Source of the DNA: Hyphomonas jannaschiana VP2
GTDB lineage: Bacteria; Pseudomonadota; Alphaproteobacteria; Caulobacterales; Hyphomonadaceae
Length of the DNA: 64,000 nucleotides
Assembly (NCBI RefSeq): GCF_000685215.1
Contig: NZ_ARYJ01000013.1
Coordinates: forward strand, 1 to 64,000
Direction of reading: 5' to 3'
The notes under the pieces were generated by a model. The model made no database searches, was not told the DNA's origin, and saw only the letters and a program-made list of their open reading frames with translations. The translations under genes were made by a program, and so were the position numbers. Of this stretch, positions 1 through 7,650 are shown one piece after another; position 1 is the stretch's first letter, and each line of letters starts with the position of its first letter.

Positions 1-2
1 AT

Positions 3-18
3 AAGCCCTGCGGGCTTT
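3..18. terminator. short hairpin, possible terminator of an upstream gene
   Basis: A perfect 6-bp stem (AAGCCC/GGGCTT) with a 3-nt loop is followed by only a short T run. It lies at the window edge, so the gene it would terminate is not visible. A weak intrinsic terminator is the likely reading. Confidence 0.4.
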
Positions 19-106
19 CCGGGATGACATGCTGAGGGTGGGGAATGGCCGCGCTCTTTCCCCGGCCCTGCTTCCCGCGTAAGGTTTGCGCCTCGGGAGG
101 ATGATC

Positions 107-1030
107 ATGACACACGCATCAGTTTTCGCCGCGCTGACCGGCGCCGCCCTGCTGGCCGCCTGCGCGACGGCGCCGGATGAAACGCCGCTTGCCGCGCCGA
201 TGGCCCCGGAAGCAGAAGCAGAAGTCGCCGCGCCTGCCTATGACGAGGCCTTCCCGCCCGCCATCGAGGAGATTTCTTTCGACAGCCATGGCGACCGGCT
301 GAACGGGCTGGTCTATGTTGCGGACGGGCCGGGGCCGCATCCTGCTGTCGTCCTGCTGCACGGCTTTCCGGGCAATGAGAAGAATCTGGACCTGGCGCAG
401 GACATGCGCGCGGCGGGGTGGAATGTGCTGTTCTTCCACTATCGCGGCGCCTGGGGCAGCGAGGGCGACTATACCCTCACCCATGTGATTGAGGATGTGG
501 CCAGCGCGGCGGACTTCCTGCGCACCCATGCGGACCAGTACCGGACCAATCCGGATCATATCGTGCTTGTGGGGCACTCCATGGGGGGCTTTGCCTCACT
601 TCAGGCCGCCGCGCGCGATGAGGCAATCAGCTGCGCCGCGGGCATCGCCCCGGCAGACATCGGCATCATGGCCGGGGCCTTTGAAGCGAGCCCGGAGGCC
701 AAGGCCGGCTTCATGGCCTATAGCGACAGCCTTCAGATGCTGCACGGCCTGACCGGCGAGAAGATCATGGCCGAGATCGAGACCAACGAGGACGCCTTCA
801 GCCTGCAGGGCCTCGCGCCGCAGCTGGAAGGCAAGCGCATTCTCGTCGTCGGCGGAGACAAGGACACGTCCGTTCCGGCAGACGCGATTATCCAACCGCT
901 GATCGCCGCCTATGAAGCCGACCCGGCCATCGACACGACGGGGGTCGTTCTCTCCGGCGACCATTCCTTCTCATGGTCGCGCGACGAGCTGATCAGCACC
1001 GTGATCGACTGGGCAGAGGCGTGCCGCTAA
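107..1030 (+). CDS. alpha/beta hydrolase lipoprotein
   Basis: Predicted serine hydrolase of the alpha/beta-hydrolase fold, 307 aa, probably anchored to an envelope membrane. The N-terminus is a lipoprotein signal with lipobox LAAC (residues 16-19). The fold is visible as LLHGFPGNEKN (oxyanion region), nucleophile elbow GHSMGG, a late Asp in GGDKDTSVPAD, and catalytic His in SGDHSFSW. The start at 107 is preferred over TTG at 86 or ATG at 101 because GGGAGG ends 6 nt upstream of it. It converges on the glycerophosphodiesterase gene with 4 nt between stops. The substrate cannot be told from sequence; esterase or dipeptidyl-peptidase-like activity are both possible. Confidence 0.85.
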   Translation: MTHASVFAALTGAALLAACATAPDETPLAAPMAPEAEAEVAAPAYDEAFPPAIEEISFDSHGDRLNGLVYVADGPGPHPAVVLLHGFPGNEKNLDLAQDMRAAGWNVLFFHYRGAWGSEGDYTLTHVIEDVASAADFLRTHADQYRTNPDHIVLVGHSMGGFASLQAAARDEAISCAAGIAPADIGIMAGAFEASPEAKAGFMAYSDSLQMLHGLTGEKIMAEIETNEDAFSLQGLAPQLEGKRILVVGGDKDTSVPADAIIQPLIAAYEADPAIDTTGVVLSGDHSFSWSRDELISTVIDWAEACR

Positions 1031-1034
1031 GCGC

Positions 1035-1997
1035 CTAGCCCCGGGTGCAGGCCTTCGCGGCGGAGAGACCCGGCAGGACTTTTGCGACCTCCCGGCCCCG
1101 GTCCGTCGCAAGCAGGCGGGCGCCCCGCGTGATGCGGCGATAGAGCGTGTCATCGTTCAGCATGTCGATGCGGCTGTCCCAGGACCCGGTCCACCAGCCG
1201 AGCGTGGCGAAGGCGCTTTCCACGCCCTTTGCTTCAAGCTCGGCATAGAAATCGGGCCGGGGCACTTCCGTGCCGCCCCAGGAGAGGACGTTGGCAAGGT
1301 TCACGCCGGACACGCGGAGCGTTTGCAGGTCTTCCAGCTTCTCGACGGGCGTCACGATCATCGCCTTCTGTGACAGGCCGGCAACCAGCGCGGCATCATC
1401 CAGCGAATAGGTCGCGAACATGACCCGGCCGAACGCGTCATGTTCCGCCACCGCATTGACCAGATCCTCATAGGTGGTCGTGCCCTTGCGGTCGAGTGCG
1501 AACATGGCGCGGCCTTCGCTCCAGTCCAGAACGGCATCCAGAGTCGGGATACGGAAAGACGTGGCGTTGCCTTCATTGTCCTTCAGCGTGAGGGCCTGAA
1601 GCTCCGCCAGTGTGAGATGGCTGGCCTCGCCCTCACCCGTCGAGGTCCGCTCCAGCGTATCGTCATGCATGAGGACCATGACGCCGTCGGCACTTTTCTG
1701 GACGTCGATTTCCAGCAGGGCCGGGATTTCACTGACCGTATGCTGAAAGGTTTCCAGCGCATTCTCGGGATAGCCCGGCACAGGCCCGCCCCGGTGCGCG
1801 CTGATCAGGATGGCATCCTGCTGCCGCAGGCAGTTGAAGAAGACCGGCATGCCGCCTGCGTCCGCGACGAGGAGGAAGGTTTCAGAGATGGCCTCTGCAG
1901 CCGCAGGCGCGTCTGCTGTTGCCGGGGGCGCCGTGGCACATCCGGCCAGCAAAGCCGCTGCGGAAACGGCGCGGAGTGTCAGACCTGTCTTGCGCAT
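1035..1997 (-). CDS. glycerophosphodiester phosphodiesterase family lipoprotein
   Basis: GDPD-family TIM-barrel phosphodiesterase, 320 aa; the family hydrolyses glycerophosphodiesters to glycerol-3-phosphate and an alcohol. Family motifs are HRGG followed by PENALETF near the N-terminus, EIDVQKSADGVMVLMHDDTL (metal and catalytic His/Asp/Glu), and a late ALDRKG strand. The start at 1997 gives a lipoprotein signal ending LLAGC and has GGGAG about 5 nt upstream; the longer upstream reading lacks a signal. It follows the TonB receptor on the same strand by 10 nt, so the two are likely cotranscribed. This suggests outer-membrane import coupled to hydrolysis of a phosphodiester, though that pairing is inference. 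Confidence 0.85.
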   Translation of the reverse strand: MRKTGLTLRAVSAAALLAGCATAPPATADAPAAAEAISETFLLVADAGGMPVFFNCLRQQDAILISAHRGGPVPGYPENALETFQHTVSEIPALLEIDVQKSADGVMVLMHDDTLERTSTGEGEASHLTLAELQALTLKDNEGNATSFRIPTLDAVLDWSEGRAMFALDRKGTTTYEDLVNAVAEHDAFGRVMFATYSLDDAALVAGLSQKAMIVTPVEKLEDLQTLRVSGVNLANVLSWGGTEVPRPDFYAELEAKGVESAFATLGWWTGSWDSRIDMLNDDTLYRRITRGARLLATDRGREVAKVLPGLSAAKACTRG

Positions 1998-2007
1998 CGC
2001 ATTCTCC

Positions 2008-3957
2008 CTAGTAACGGACCGTGAGACGAACCTGGCCGGTGCGGCCATAGGTGGCGTCGCCCAGTTTCTCTTCATAGAATTTGTCACCGGCATTCTGCAG
2101 GCGCGCCGACAGAATCACCGTGTCATTGATGTTCCAGACGGCCGACAGGTTGAACAGTGAATAGCCCGGCATGACATAGGTGGACGGATAATCGCTGAAG
2201 AATTCGTCGCGCCAGTAGGTATCGACCGTCAGCGACAAATCCTCTATCGGGCGGACGGTCACAGCGGCGCTGGCTTCATGCTTCGGACGGCCGAACAACT
2301 GCGTACGCGCGGCCTTCTCCTCAGCTTCCAGATAGGTATAGGCGCCGCTGAGATCGAGCCAGGCGAGCGGGGAATAGACCGCATCCACCTCGACGCCCTT
2401 CATTTCGACCGGGCTGTCGATATTCTGCGGGGTGCTGACAAACGTCACCGGATCGTAGATGGAGAAGATGCCGTCATCGGCCTCGCCGGTGAATAGGGTC
2501 AAGCTCCAGGACGCCTTGCCACTCTTCAGCCGCTGGTCGATGCCGGCATCGGCCATCCAGCTCGATTCCGGCTTGAGGTTCGGGTTGCCCTGGAAGGTCG
2601 CCGACGAACCGAGCATCTGGCGCAGGCCGGGCGCTTCGGCGCCTTCGCCATAGGAAATGCGCAGCTTGGTCTCGACGCCCGGAATGCTGACCGTATCGGG
2701 CAGGTTATAGGCCGCCGTCAGGCGATGGGTGAACTCGCCGCCGAACTTCTCATTGTCGTCATAGCGCGCGGCGGCGGACAGGAAGAAGCCTTCGGCCATT
2801 TCCAGATTGGCTTCGGCGAATACGGCAGAGTTGGAGATACTGTCATTGATCAGCGCATAGGCGTAGCCGACAGGCTGTTCGAACACGGCCTTTTCGTCGC
2901 GGTATTCCGCCCCGCCGGTCAGCGTCACCGCACCGTTCGGGCGCCAGGTGGCGTAATAGGTGGCTTCCAGCGTCTCGCCTTCTGAGTCCTGCTCCGCGGT
3001 GGGTGTCTTGTAGAGGCCCTGCAGGTCGACATAGGAGAGCTGCGCGGTATGCGTCAGCTTCCCGCCAAGCGTTGTCCACTCGCCCTTGAGGGCGCCGAAC
3101 AGCTGCTCGCTCTGCACTTCACCTTCGGAGTCCTGGAAGATATAGCCCGGCAGGCCGAGCGGGTTGTCCGCCGGCAGCGAGCCTTCGTCGATCTCGTTCA
3201 TGGCGTCGGTGTAGCGCAGCCAGCCGCTGAGTTCGGTATCCGCCGTCGGACGGTATTCGCCCCGCAGCTGGGCGGTGAAGTTCTCGTAGCCGTCCCGCTC
3301 CGTGTTGCCCGGCGGGCGGCTGGCAAGCGAAATGCCTGCCGTATCGAAATAGGAGACCGTGCCGGAGAAGCCGTAGCGTTCTTCGCCCTTCTGAACCCCG
3401 GCGCTGACTTCATAGGTGTCGTTCTCGCCGACCATGGCAGAGCCGCGCACCTGCAGCGGACCTTCCGGGCGCTTGGTCACAACGTTGATGACACCGGCCA
3501 CGGCATCGGCGCCGTAGACGCCGGACTGCGGCCCGCGCAGCACTTCCACCTTCTCGATATTGTCGAGGAATAGGTGGTCGATCCCAAACTGGTTGTCGCC
3601 TTCGGACGGGTTGTTGACCTTCACCCCATCGATCAGCACCAGAACGTGCTTGCTGGTGAACCCGCGCATGCGGACCTGTGTGTTCTGGCCGACCCCGCCC
3701 GACCGCGTGATCGAGACACCGGGCGTGCGCTCCAGCGCATCGTCCAGCGTGGTCAGCTGCTGCAGCTCGATCGTCTCGGCATCGAGAACGCTGATCGCAT
3801 CGCCCAGCTGGTTCACCGGCACAGCGGCGCGCGAGGCGGAAACGACCACCTGGTCCATCTTGAGGGCCTCATCCTCCTCCGCATGGGCAAGCCCCTGCGA
3901 GAGGGCAGCCGCCGAGATGGCGCAGAAAAGAGAGGTGCGAAAGGGAAATTTGGACAT
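2008..3957 (-). CDS. TonB-dependent outer-membrane receptor (BtuB/CirA-like)
   Basis: Outer-membrane active transporter, 649 aa. It has a signal peptide cleaved after about residue 25 (AHA), a TonB-box-like stretch MDQVVVSAS (residues 34-42), a plug domain with VRMRGFTSKHVLVLIDGVKVN and VEVLRGPQSGVYGADAVAGVINVVTK, and a long beta-barrel ending in an aromatic Tyr, as expected for BAM recognition. Start 3957 is chosen because it gives a clean Sec signal; the upstream reading does not. Family resemblance is to vitamin B12/colicin-I receptors, but no cobalamin riboswitch is seen in the 180-bp upstream gap. The phosphodiesterase immediately downstream makes a phosphate-containing or lipid-derived ligand as plausible as B12. 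Confidence 0.9.
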   Translation of the reverse strand: MSKFPFRTSLFCAISAAALSQGLAHAEEDEALKMDQVVVSASRAAVPVNQLGDAISVLDAETIELQQLTTLDDALERTPGVSITRSGGVGQNTQVRMRGFTSKHVLVLIDGVKVNNPSEGDNQFGIDHLFLDNIEKVEVLRGPQSGVYGADAVAGVINVVTKRPEGPLQVRGSAMVGENDTYEVSAGVQKGEERYGFSGTVSYFDTAGISLASRPPGNTERDGYENFTAQLRGEYRPTADTELSGWLRYTDAMNEIDEGSLPADNPLGLPGYIFQDSEGEVQSEQLFGALKGEWTTLGGKLTHTAQLSYVDLQGLYKTPTAEQDSEGETLEATYYATWRPNGAVTLTGGAEYRDEKAVFEQPVGYAYALINDSISNSAVFAEANLEMAEGFFLSAAARYDDNEKFGGEFTHRLTAAYNLPDTVSIPGVETKLRISYGEGAEAPGLRQMLGSSATFQGNPNLKPESSWMADAGIDQRLKSGKASWSLTLFTGEADDGIFSIYDPVTFVSTPQNIDSPVEMKGVEVDAVYSPLAWLDLSGAYTYLEAEEKAARTQLFGRPKHEASAAVTVRPIEDLSLTVDTYWRDEFFSDYPSTYVMPGYSLFNLSAVWNINDTVILSARLQNAGDKFYEEKLGDATYGRTGQVRLTVRY

Positions 3958-4137
3958 GACAGAACCCCGCGTCAGATAATCTGAAGGCGGCACTATCCCG
4001 GCGGTGTGACATGGTTTTCGCGTTTATTTGAAGAATCTGTCACCGCAGCGCCTCAAAACACCTGACGTCACAAAAACGCACATGTCCCGCGCTATAGGAA
4101 AACCGTCACACTTCACCCCAATCCAGCGAGACCGGAA

Positions 4138-4755
4138 ATGGACACGCTCCCTTCCACAAACTGGGCCAGAATGGTGACCGGCCTGCGCCAGGACCTTGGC
4201 CTGTCCCAGCGCGTTCTGGCCGAGCGCCTTTCGGTGGACCAGACAACCATTTCCCGCTGGGAACGCGGAAAAGACCTGCCCGGCGTCCGCCACCGGCGCC
4301 AGATGCGGGACATGATGCGCCAGACCACAACCAGCCGGCTGGACGCGCTGACGAAACTCCGTGTTCAGATGTCTTCCTGGCCTGCCACACTGCTGCGTCA
4401 GGGCGCCGTATTCGTGGAGGTCAGCCGGGCCGCCGCCGCAGAAGTCTCAGCCGACGGCCTCGGCCCGGGCACCAGCCTCTATGGCCGGTTCGGCGATGAG
4501 GCGGACGAGCAGATGCACGCCTGGGAACGCTCCGGCATCTTTTCCGGCGATCTTGCAATGACTGTGTCGCTGAACCGTATCCAGTCGCCCGGCGGCCCGG
4601 TCTATTTCCGCGGCATGGACACGCCGCATATTTCCGCATCCGGCGAAATCTGGTGCCTGTGCGAATTGCGGCGCCTGAGCGAGGCGGAATATCTGACCGA
4701 GCTGCGCCAGATGGGCGGCCCGCTCCTCTCCATTCCCTATGACGCGCTGGGCTGA
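4138..4755 (+). CDS. XRE-family transcriptional regulator with C-terminal sensor-like region
   Basis: A 205-aa protein with an N-terminal Cro/CI-type helix-turn-helix (about residues 10-62: MVTGLRQDLGLSQRVLAERL then VDQTTISRWERGKDLPG). The remaining 140 residues form a compact alpha/beta region I do not recognise, which could bind a ligand or protein. It is divergent from the TonB-receptor gene across a 180-bp gap with several GTCAC/GTGAC motifs, so it may regulate that receptor. This is inference from position. It ends 2 nt before the convergent SpoIIAA-like gene. Confidence 0.8.
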   Translation: MDTLPSTNWARMVTGLRQDLGLSQRVLAERLSVDQTTISRWERGKDLPGVRHRRQMRDMMRQTTTSRLDALTKLRVQMSSWPATLLRQGAVFVEVSRAAAAEVSADGLGPGTSLYGRFGDEADEQMHAWERSGIFSGDLAMTVSLNRIQSPGGPVYFRGMDTPHISASGEIWCLCELRRLSEAEYLTELRQMGGPLLSIPYDALG

Positions 4756-4757
4756 GC

Positions 4758-5120
4758 TTACGCGCTCACCCAGTCAAGGGCGGCCTCTGTGTCTCCGGCC
4801 GGAAAGATACGGGTCTTCGCCGGGATAAGCGGGCCGAAGAGGCGGACGCCATGGGCGATCCAGTCGACATCGGTGACGACGGCGAGGCGTTCGAAATCAT
4901 TCCAGTGGGAGAGGCCCAGCATCGTGTCGTCCAGCATGGCGTGGGCGCTGTAGCCTTTGAAGGCCGGGCCGAAGCGGAGCAGGACGCGCACCTTGCCGAG
5001 CGCCTCCTTCGCGGTCTCCACCGCGGGGATCAGGATCGTCTTGTAATCGGAATCGGTGATCTCACCCTCGGCTTCGAAGGCGACGATCCCGGGCGGGGCG
5101 GAAGGGATGCGCTTGAACAT
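4758..5120 (-). CDS. SpoIIAA-like (STAS-fold) protein
   Basis: A 120-aa protein of the SpoIIAA-like family (PF11964-type), recognised from GIVAFEAEGEITDSDYKTILIPAVE, an RVLLRF strand, a conserved WNDFERLAVVTDVDW segment and the GPAFKGYS loop. Members are small STAS/lipid-binding-like folds of poorly defined function, often found singly. GAAGG lies just upstream of the start codon. Its start is 30 nt from copy 1 of a 24-bp direct repeat, and the ankyrin lipoprotein lies upstream on the same strand, so read-through from that gene is possible. Confidence 0.8.
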   Translation of the reverse strand: MFKRIPSAPPGIVAFEAEGEITDSDYKTILIPAVETAKEALGKVRVLLRFGPAFKGYSAHAMLDDTMLGLSHWNDFERLAVVTDVDWIAHGVRLFGPLIPAKTRIFPAGDTEAALDWVSA

Positions 5121-5149
5121 GGCCTTCAGATGGGCACGCCCTGCCCGTC

Positions 5150-5173
5150 AGGCAAATGAACTCGCGGCCATGT
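5150..5173. repeat. 24-bp direct repeat, copy 1
   Basis: Identical over 24 nt to 7128-7151; it begins AGGCAAATGAACTCGCGG and ends CCATGT. It abuts the stop codon of the ankyrin lipoprotein gene (stop at 5174-5176). The two copies are 1978 bp apart and bracket that gene and its upstream region. I confirmed identity base by base; flanking bases differ on both sides. Confidence 0.95.
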
Positions 5174-7048
5174 TCATTCGACGGCGAGACGCGTTTCCAG
5201 ACGGGTCCGGGCATCGTCACCTAGCTTCGTGTTGCGGGCGAGATACCAGCTGGCCGTGTTGCCTTCGGTATCTTGTGCGGCCGGATCGGCCCCGGCATCG
5301 AGCAGCAGTAAGATCAGTTCCTCCGAAGCATTCTCGGCGGCGTACATGAGTGCCGTTCGGTGGTCACGCTGCAATTTTCCGCAGGTGCGATAACGCTCTC
5401 CTTCCGGAACACTTTGCGTGCGCTGGTTCATATCAACGCCCGCATCCAGCAACACCCGTACGGAGTCTGGCATGTCCAGCTGCGCTGCATACATCAGCGC
5501 CGTCTTGCCGAAACGGTTCGTGGACCGGTCCAGCGGGACACCAAGCTCCGGCAGGATCCCGAGCACGTCCGGCCGGACAGATGCGGCGGCCAGAACATTG
5601 GCGTGCAGGCGGGCAATGTCCCGTTCATACCGTTTGGGTTTGGACGGATCAGCAGGCGGCAGATACGTGCCGACATAGGCCCTGTACAGATCCCGGATGT
5701 CTTCCACCGGCTCGCCCGCAAGGATGGCCGCAGAGATTTGACGGGCCCAGATTGCTCCGTGCCACCATGGCGTAATGTTATTCAGCGCCTCTGGTTGCTT
5801 GAGAGCAGCTTCGACCGCGTCCAGCATCTCATTCGGCGAGGCCCCAAAGGGGAAGTCGACAGGATTGTCCCAGTTCATCGGCTGGGTCGCAAGGAAGGCC
5901 AGCAACATGTCGTTGTTGCGTGCATAGAAGATACGGTCCACCAGCGCCCGCCAGGCCTGAAGCGCTGCGGTCTTCGCCTCCTCAGGCGGCATGGCAAACC
6001 GCTCGGTATAGTATTCTTCCATACGACGGAGGAAGTCCGGCTGATCCTGCCGGAGGGACAGGTAGACCTGCCAGCTAAACGGGTCAGTGGCGCCCCAGCT
6101 CAGCGGGCGGAGCTGGCGGGCGACATCATCCTGCGGCTCGTCCTCGGGTCCGAACCGGCCATTCGGTTCCGGCCAGGCCTGCGGACGGTAGAACAGGTCG
6201 GGCAGGATGGCCTCGGGCGGAACACCGGTCCAGCCCAGCGTACCGTAGCACATGCCGCCTTGCTCTGGCCCCGCATACATGGCCTTGAGCGCCTGATAGA
6301 AGGGTGACGCGGAAATGAAGGGTTCGAACTGCTCCGGCTCCGGACGAATTTGTATTTCGCAGACGGTTTCAGCCTCTTCAGCGGGCCAGACGCGACGTAA
6401 GGTTTCGCGTTTGCTGTCCTGCCCCCTCGAAACGCCCCGCCCGTCCGAGACGGTATAGAGCGCGCCTTCCTGCAGAAACAGCTGGACCCGGTGGACCCGG
6501 CCGAATGTCGCGACCGGCTCGCCCGTCACCTCAGCCGCGAGTTCGTTCCAGTGGTAGGTGGAGCTGATCTCCCCATAGCGCTCCGGGTATTGAACGCGCA
6601 TGGCGTCAAACTCGGCGACCGTGTCGAACAGATAGAGGCTCCCGCCGAGATACCGCCAGCCAGCATCGTTGGACACGAGGAAAAGCACTTCCTCGTCGCC
6701 GTCGCCGTCTATGTCATGACGAGCCTCGAAGGTCTTGTAATAAAGCGACTGACTCCGCGCCGCCCGCCCGCTTCTCACCGTTTCCGGGAACGCGAAAGTG
6801 GCCTCATGCGGAACACCGGACAGGTCGAGATCGGCGGAGTCCAGCCGCCCCGCGGCGTCGAACAGATTGGTCCAGGCGGCGGTCACGGGTTCGCAGAGGT
6901 CTGGCGTCTCATTGCGGATGAGGTGCGGGCGGAAAGGCGCGACGTTCCAACCGGTTTCGCGCGGGGGCGGTTCCGGTTCGGCGGCGCCATGCGCGCATGC
7001 GGTGAGTGCCAGAAGCCCGGCGATCAGCGCGCCTTTTTGCGTCTTCAT
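5174..7048 (-). CDS. ankyrin-repeat lipoprotein
   Basis: A 624-aa protein with lipoprotein signal MKTQKGALIAGLLALTAC (lipobox LTAC), so it should sit on the periplasmic side of a membrane. Around residue 113 is an Asp-rich DIDGDGDEE loop of the kind that binds Ca2+ in FG-GAP or EF-hand-like modules. The middle (about 250-480) is Trp/Pro-rich and unrecognised. The last 110 residues hold about three ankyrin repeats (GKTALMYAAQ, RTALMYAAENASEELILLLLDAGADPAAQD, NTASWYLARN). Ankyrin repeats bind protein partners; here the partner would be periplasmic. The gene lies between two copies of a 24-bp direct repeat, suggesting acquisition or excision as a unit. No catalytic motif is evident. Confidence 0.8.
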   Translation of the reverse strand: MKTQKGALIAGLLALTACAHGAAEPEPPPRETGWNVAPFRPHLIRNETPDLCEPVTAAWTNLFDAAGRLDSADLDLSGVPHEATFAFPETVRSGRAARSQSLYYKTFEARHDIDGDGDEEVLFLVSNDAGWRYLGGSLYLFDTVAEFDAMRVQYPERYGEISSTYHWNELAAEVTGEPVATFGRVHRVQLFLQEGALYTVSDGRGVSRGQDSKRETLRRVWPAEEAETVCEIQIRPEPEQFEPFISASPFYQALKAMYAGPEQGGMCYGTLGWTGVPPEAILPDLFYRPQAWPEPNGRFGPEDEPQDDVARQLRPLSWGATDPFSWQVYLSLRQDQPDFLRRMEEYYTERFAMPPEEAKTAALQAWRALVDRIFYARNNDMLLAFLATQPMNWDNPVDFPFGASPNEMLDAVEAALKQPEALNNITPWWHGAIWARQISAAILAGEPVEDIRDLYRAYVGTYLPPADPSKPKRYERDIARLHANVLAAASVRPDVLGILPELGVPLDRSTNRFGKTALMYAAQLDMPDSVRVLLDAGVDMNQRTQSVPEGERYRTCGKLQRDHRTALMYAAENASEELILLLLDAGADPAAQDTEGNTASWYLARNTKLGDDARTRLETRLAVE

Positions 7049-7105
7049 CTCAAGTCCATCCTGCCTGCTCTCACACTCCCTTAAACGGAGAATGTGTCAG
7101 CAATC

Positions 7106-7126
7106 CAAAATGGACAGTTCATTTTG
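7106..7126. promoter_or_regulatory. 21-bp inverted repeat upstream of the ankyrin lipoprotein gene
   Basis: Perfect 7-bp arms CAAAATG/CATTTTG around a 7-nt spacer, 58 nt upstream of the ankyrin gene start and 1 nt from repeat copy 2. It could be an operator for the ankyrin gene or a weak transcript-end hairpin for the gene ending at 7159. There is no long T run. Confidence 0.4.
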
Positions 7127-7127
7127 A

Positions 7128-7151
7128 AGGCAAATGAACTCGCGGCCATGT
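7128..7151. repeat. 24-bp direct repeat, copy 2
   Basis: Identical to 5150-5173. On the minus strand it lies 7 nt after the stop codon of the 163-aa membrane protein gene, so both copies follow the 3' end of a minus-strand gene. That arrangement resembles either a short target-site-like duplication or a remnant of a tandem duplication of gene tails. Confidence 0.95.
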
Positions 7152-7158
7152 GAGAAAC

Positions 7159-7650
7159 TCAGAACCGCAATGCCTTTTCAGGTGTACACTCCTCCCATGG
7201 CTGATCGCTGAAGGAGCCGCTTTGGAACCTACCGAGGCGCGGAATGAACCGATCATTGCCGAAGCTCCACCGCGCCAGAGCCATGCTCTGGGTGGCAGGT
7301 TCAGCCCCCTCCATTGGAACAAGCTGCAATCCGAAATTGGTGGTGCGTCCCGGACAGAAATCATCGAACCGACGACGCCAGACACTTCGTTTGGCTTCGT
7401 CGAAATTCCATGCGTCCGGATCGTCTATCAGTACAAGGCGGGCCTTTTCACCATCACATGCGACAGCATACAAACACGCGAGCTGACGCCCGTTCGTACG
7501 ATTCTGAATATATATCCCGGCGCCAGACACCAGCTCCTGTTTGGTCAAAGTCTTGTAGTGAGCGTAGCGCAGGCCGTAATCGACCGGGCCCAAAAACATG
7601 ATCGCAAGGATGACAGCCGCCACGCCCAAAAACAAAGCGCCGCGTCTCAT
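7159..7650 (-). CDS. small membrane-anchored protein of unknown function
   Basis: A 163-aa protein with one N-terminal membrane segment (ALFLGVAAVILAIMFLGPVDYGL) and a soluble, probably periplasmic domain with four Cys (CLYAVAC, FC, EC), which could form disulfides. I do not recognise the family. The start codon directly follows the dnaJ stop codon with no spacer (TAG then ATG) and no separate ribosome-binding site, so it is probably translated by coupling from dnaJ. GC in one sampled line is about 57%, lower than dnaJ. It ends just before copy 2 of the 24-bp direct repeat. Confidence 0.65.
   Translation of the reverse strand: MRRGALFLGVAAVILAIMFLGPVDYGLRYAHYKTLTKQELVSGAGIYIQNRTNGRQLACLYAVACDGEKARLVLIDDPDAWNFDEAKRSVWRRRFDDFCPGRTTNFGLQLVPMEGAEPATQSMALARWSFGNDRFIPRLGRFQSGSFSDQPWEECTPEKALRF

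Noticed and set aside
4005-4071. Pho box
   Set aside because: GTCAC motifs are present, but not as the direct repeats at 11-nt spacing required for PhoB.
3958-4137. Cobalamin riboswitch upstream of the BtuB-like receptor
   Set aside because: The gap is too short once shared with a divergent promoter, and no B12-box-like GCCACTG core was seen.
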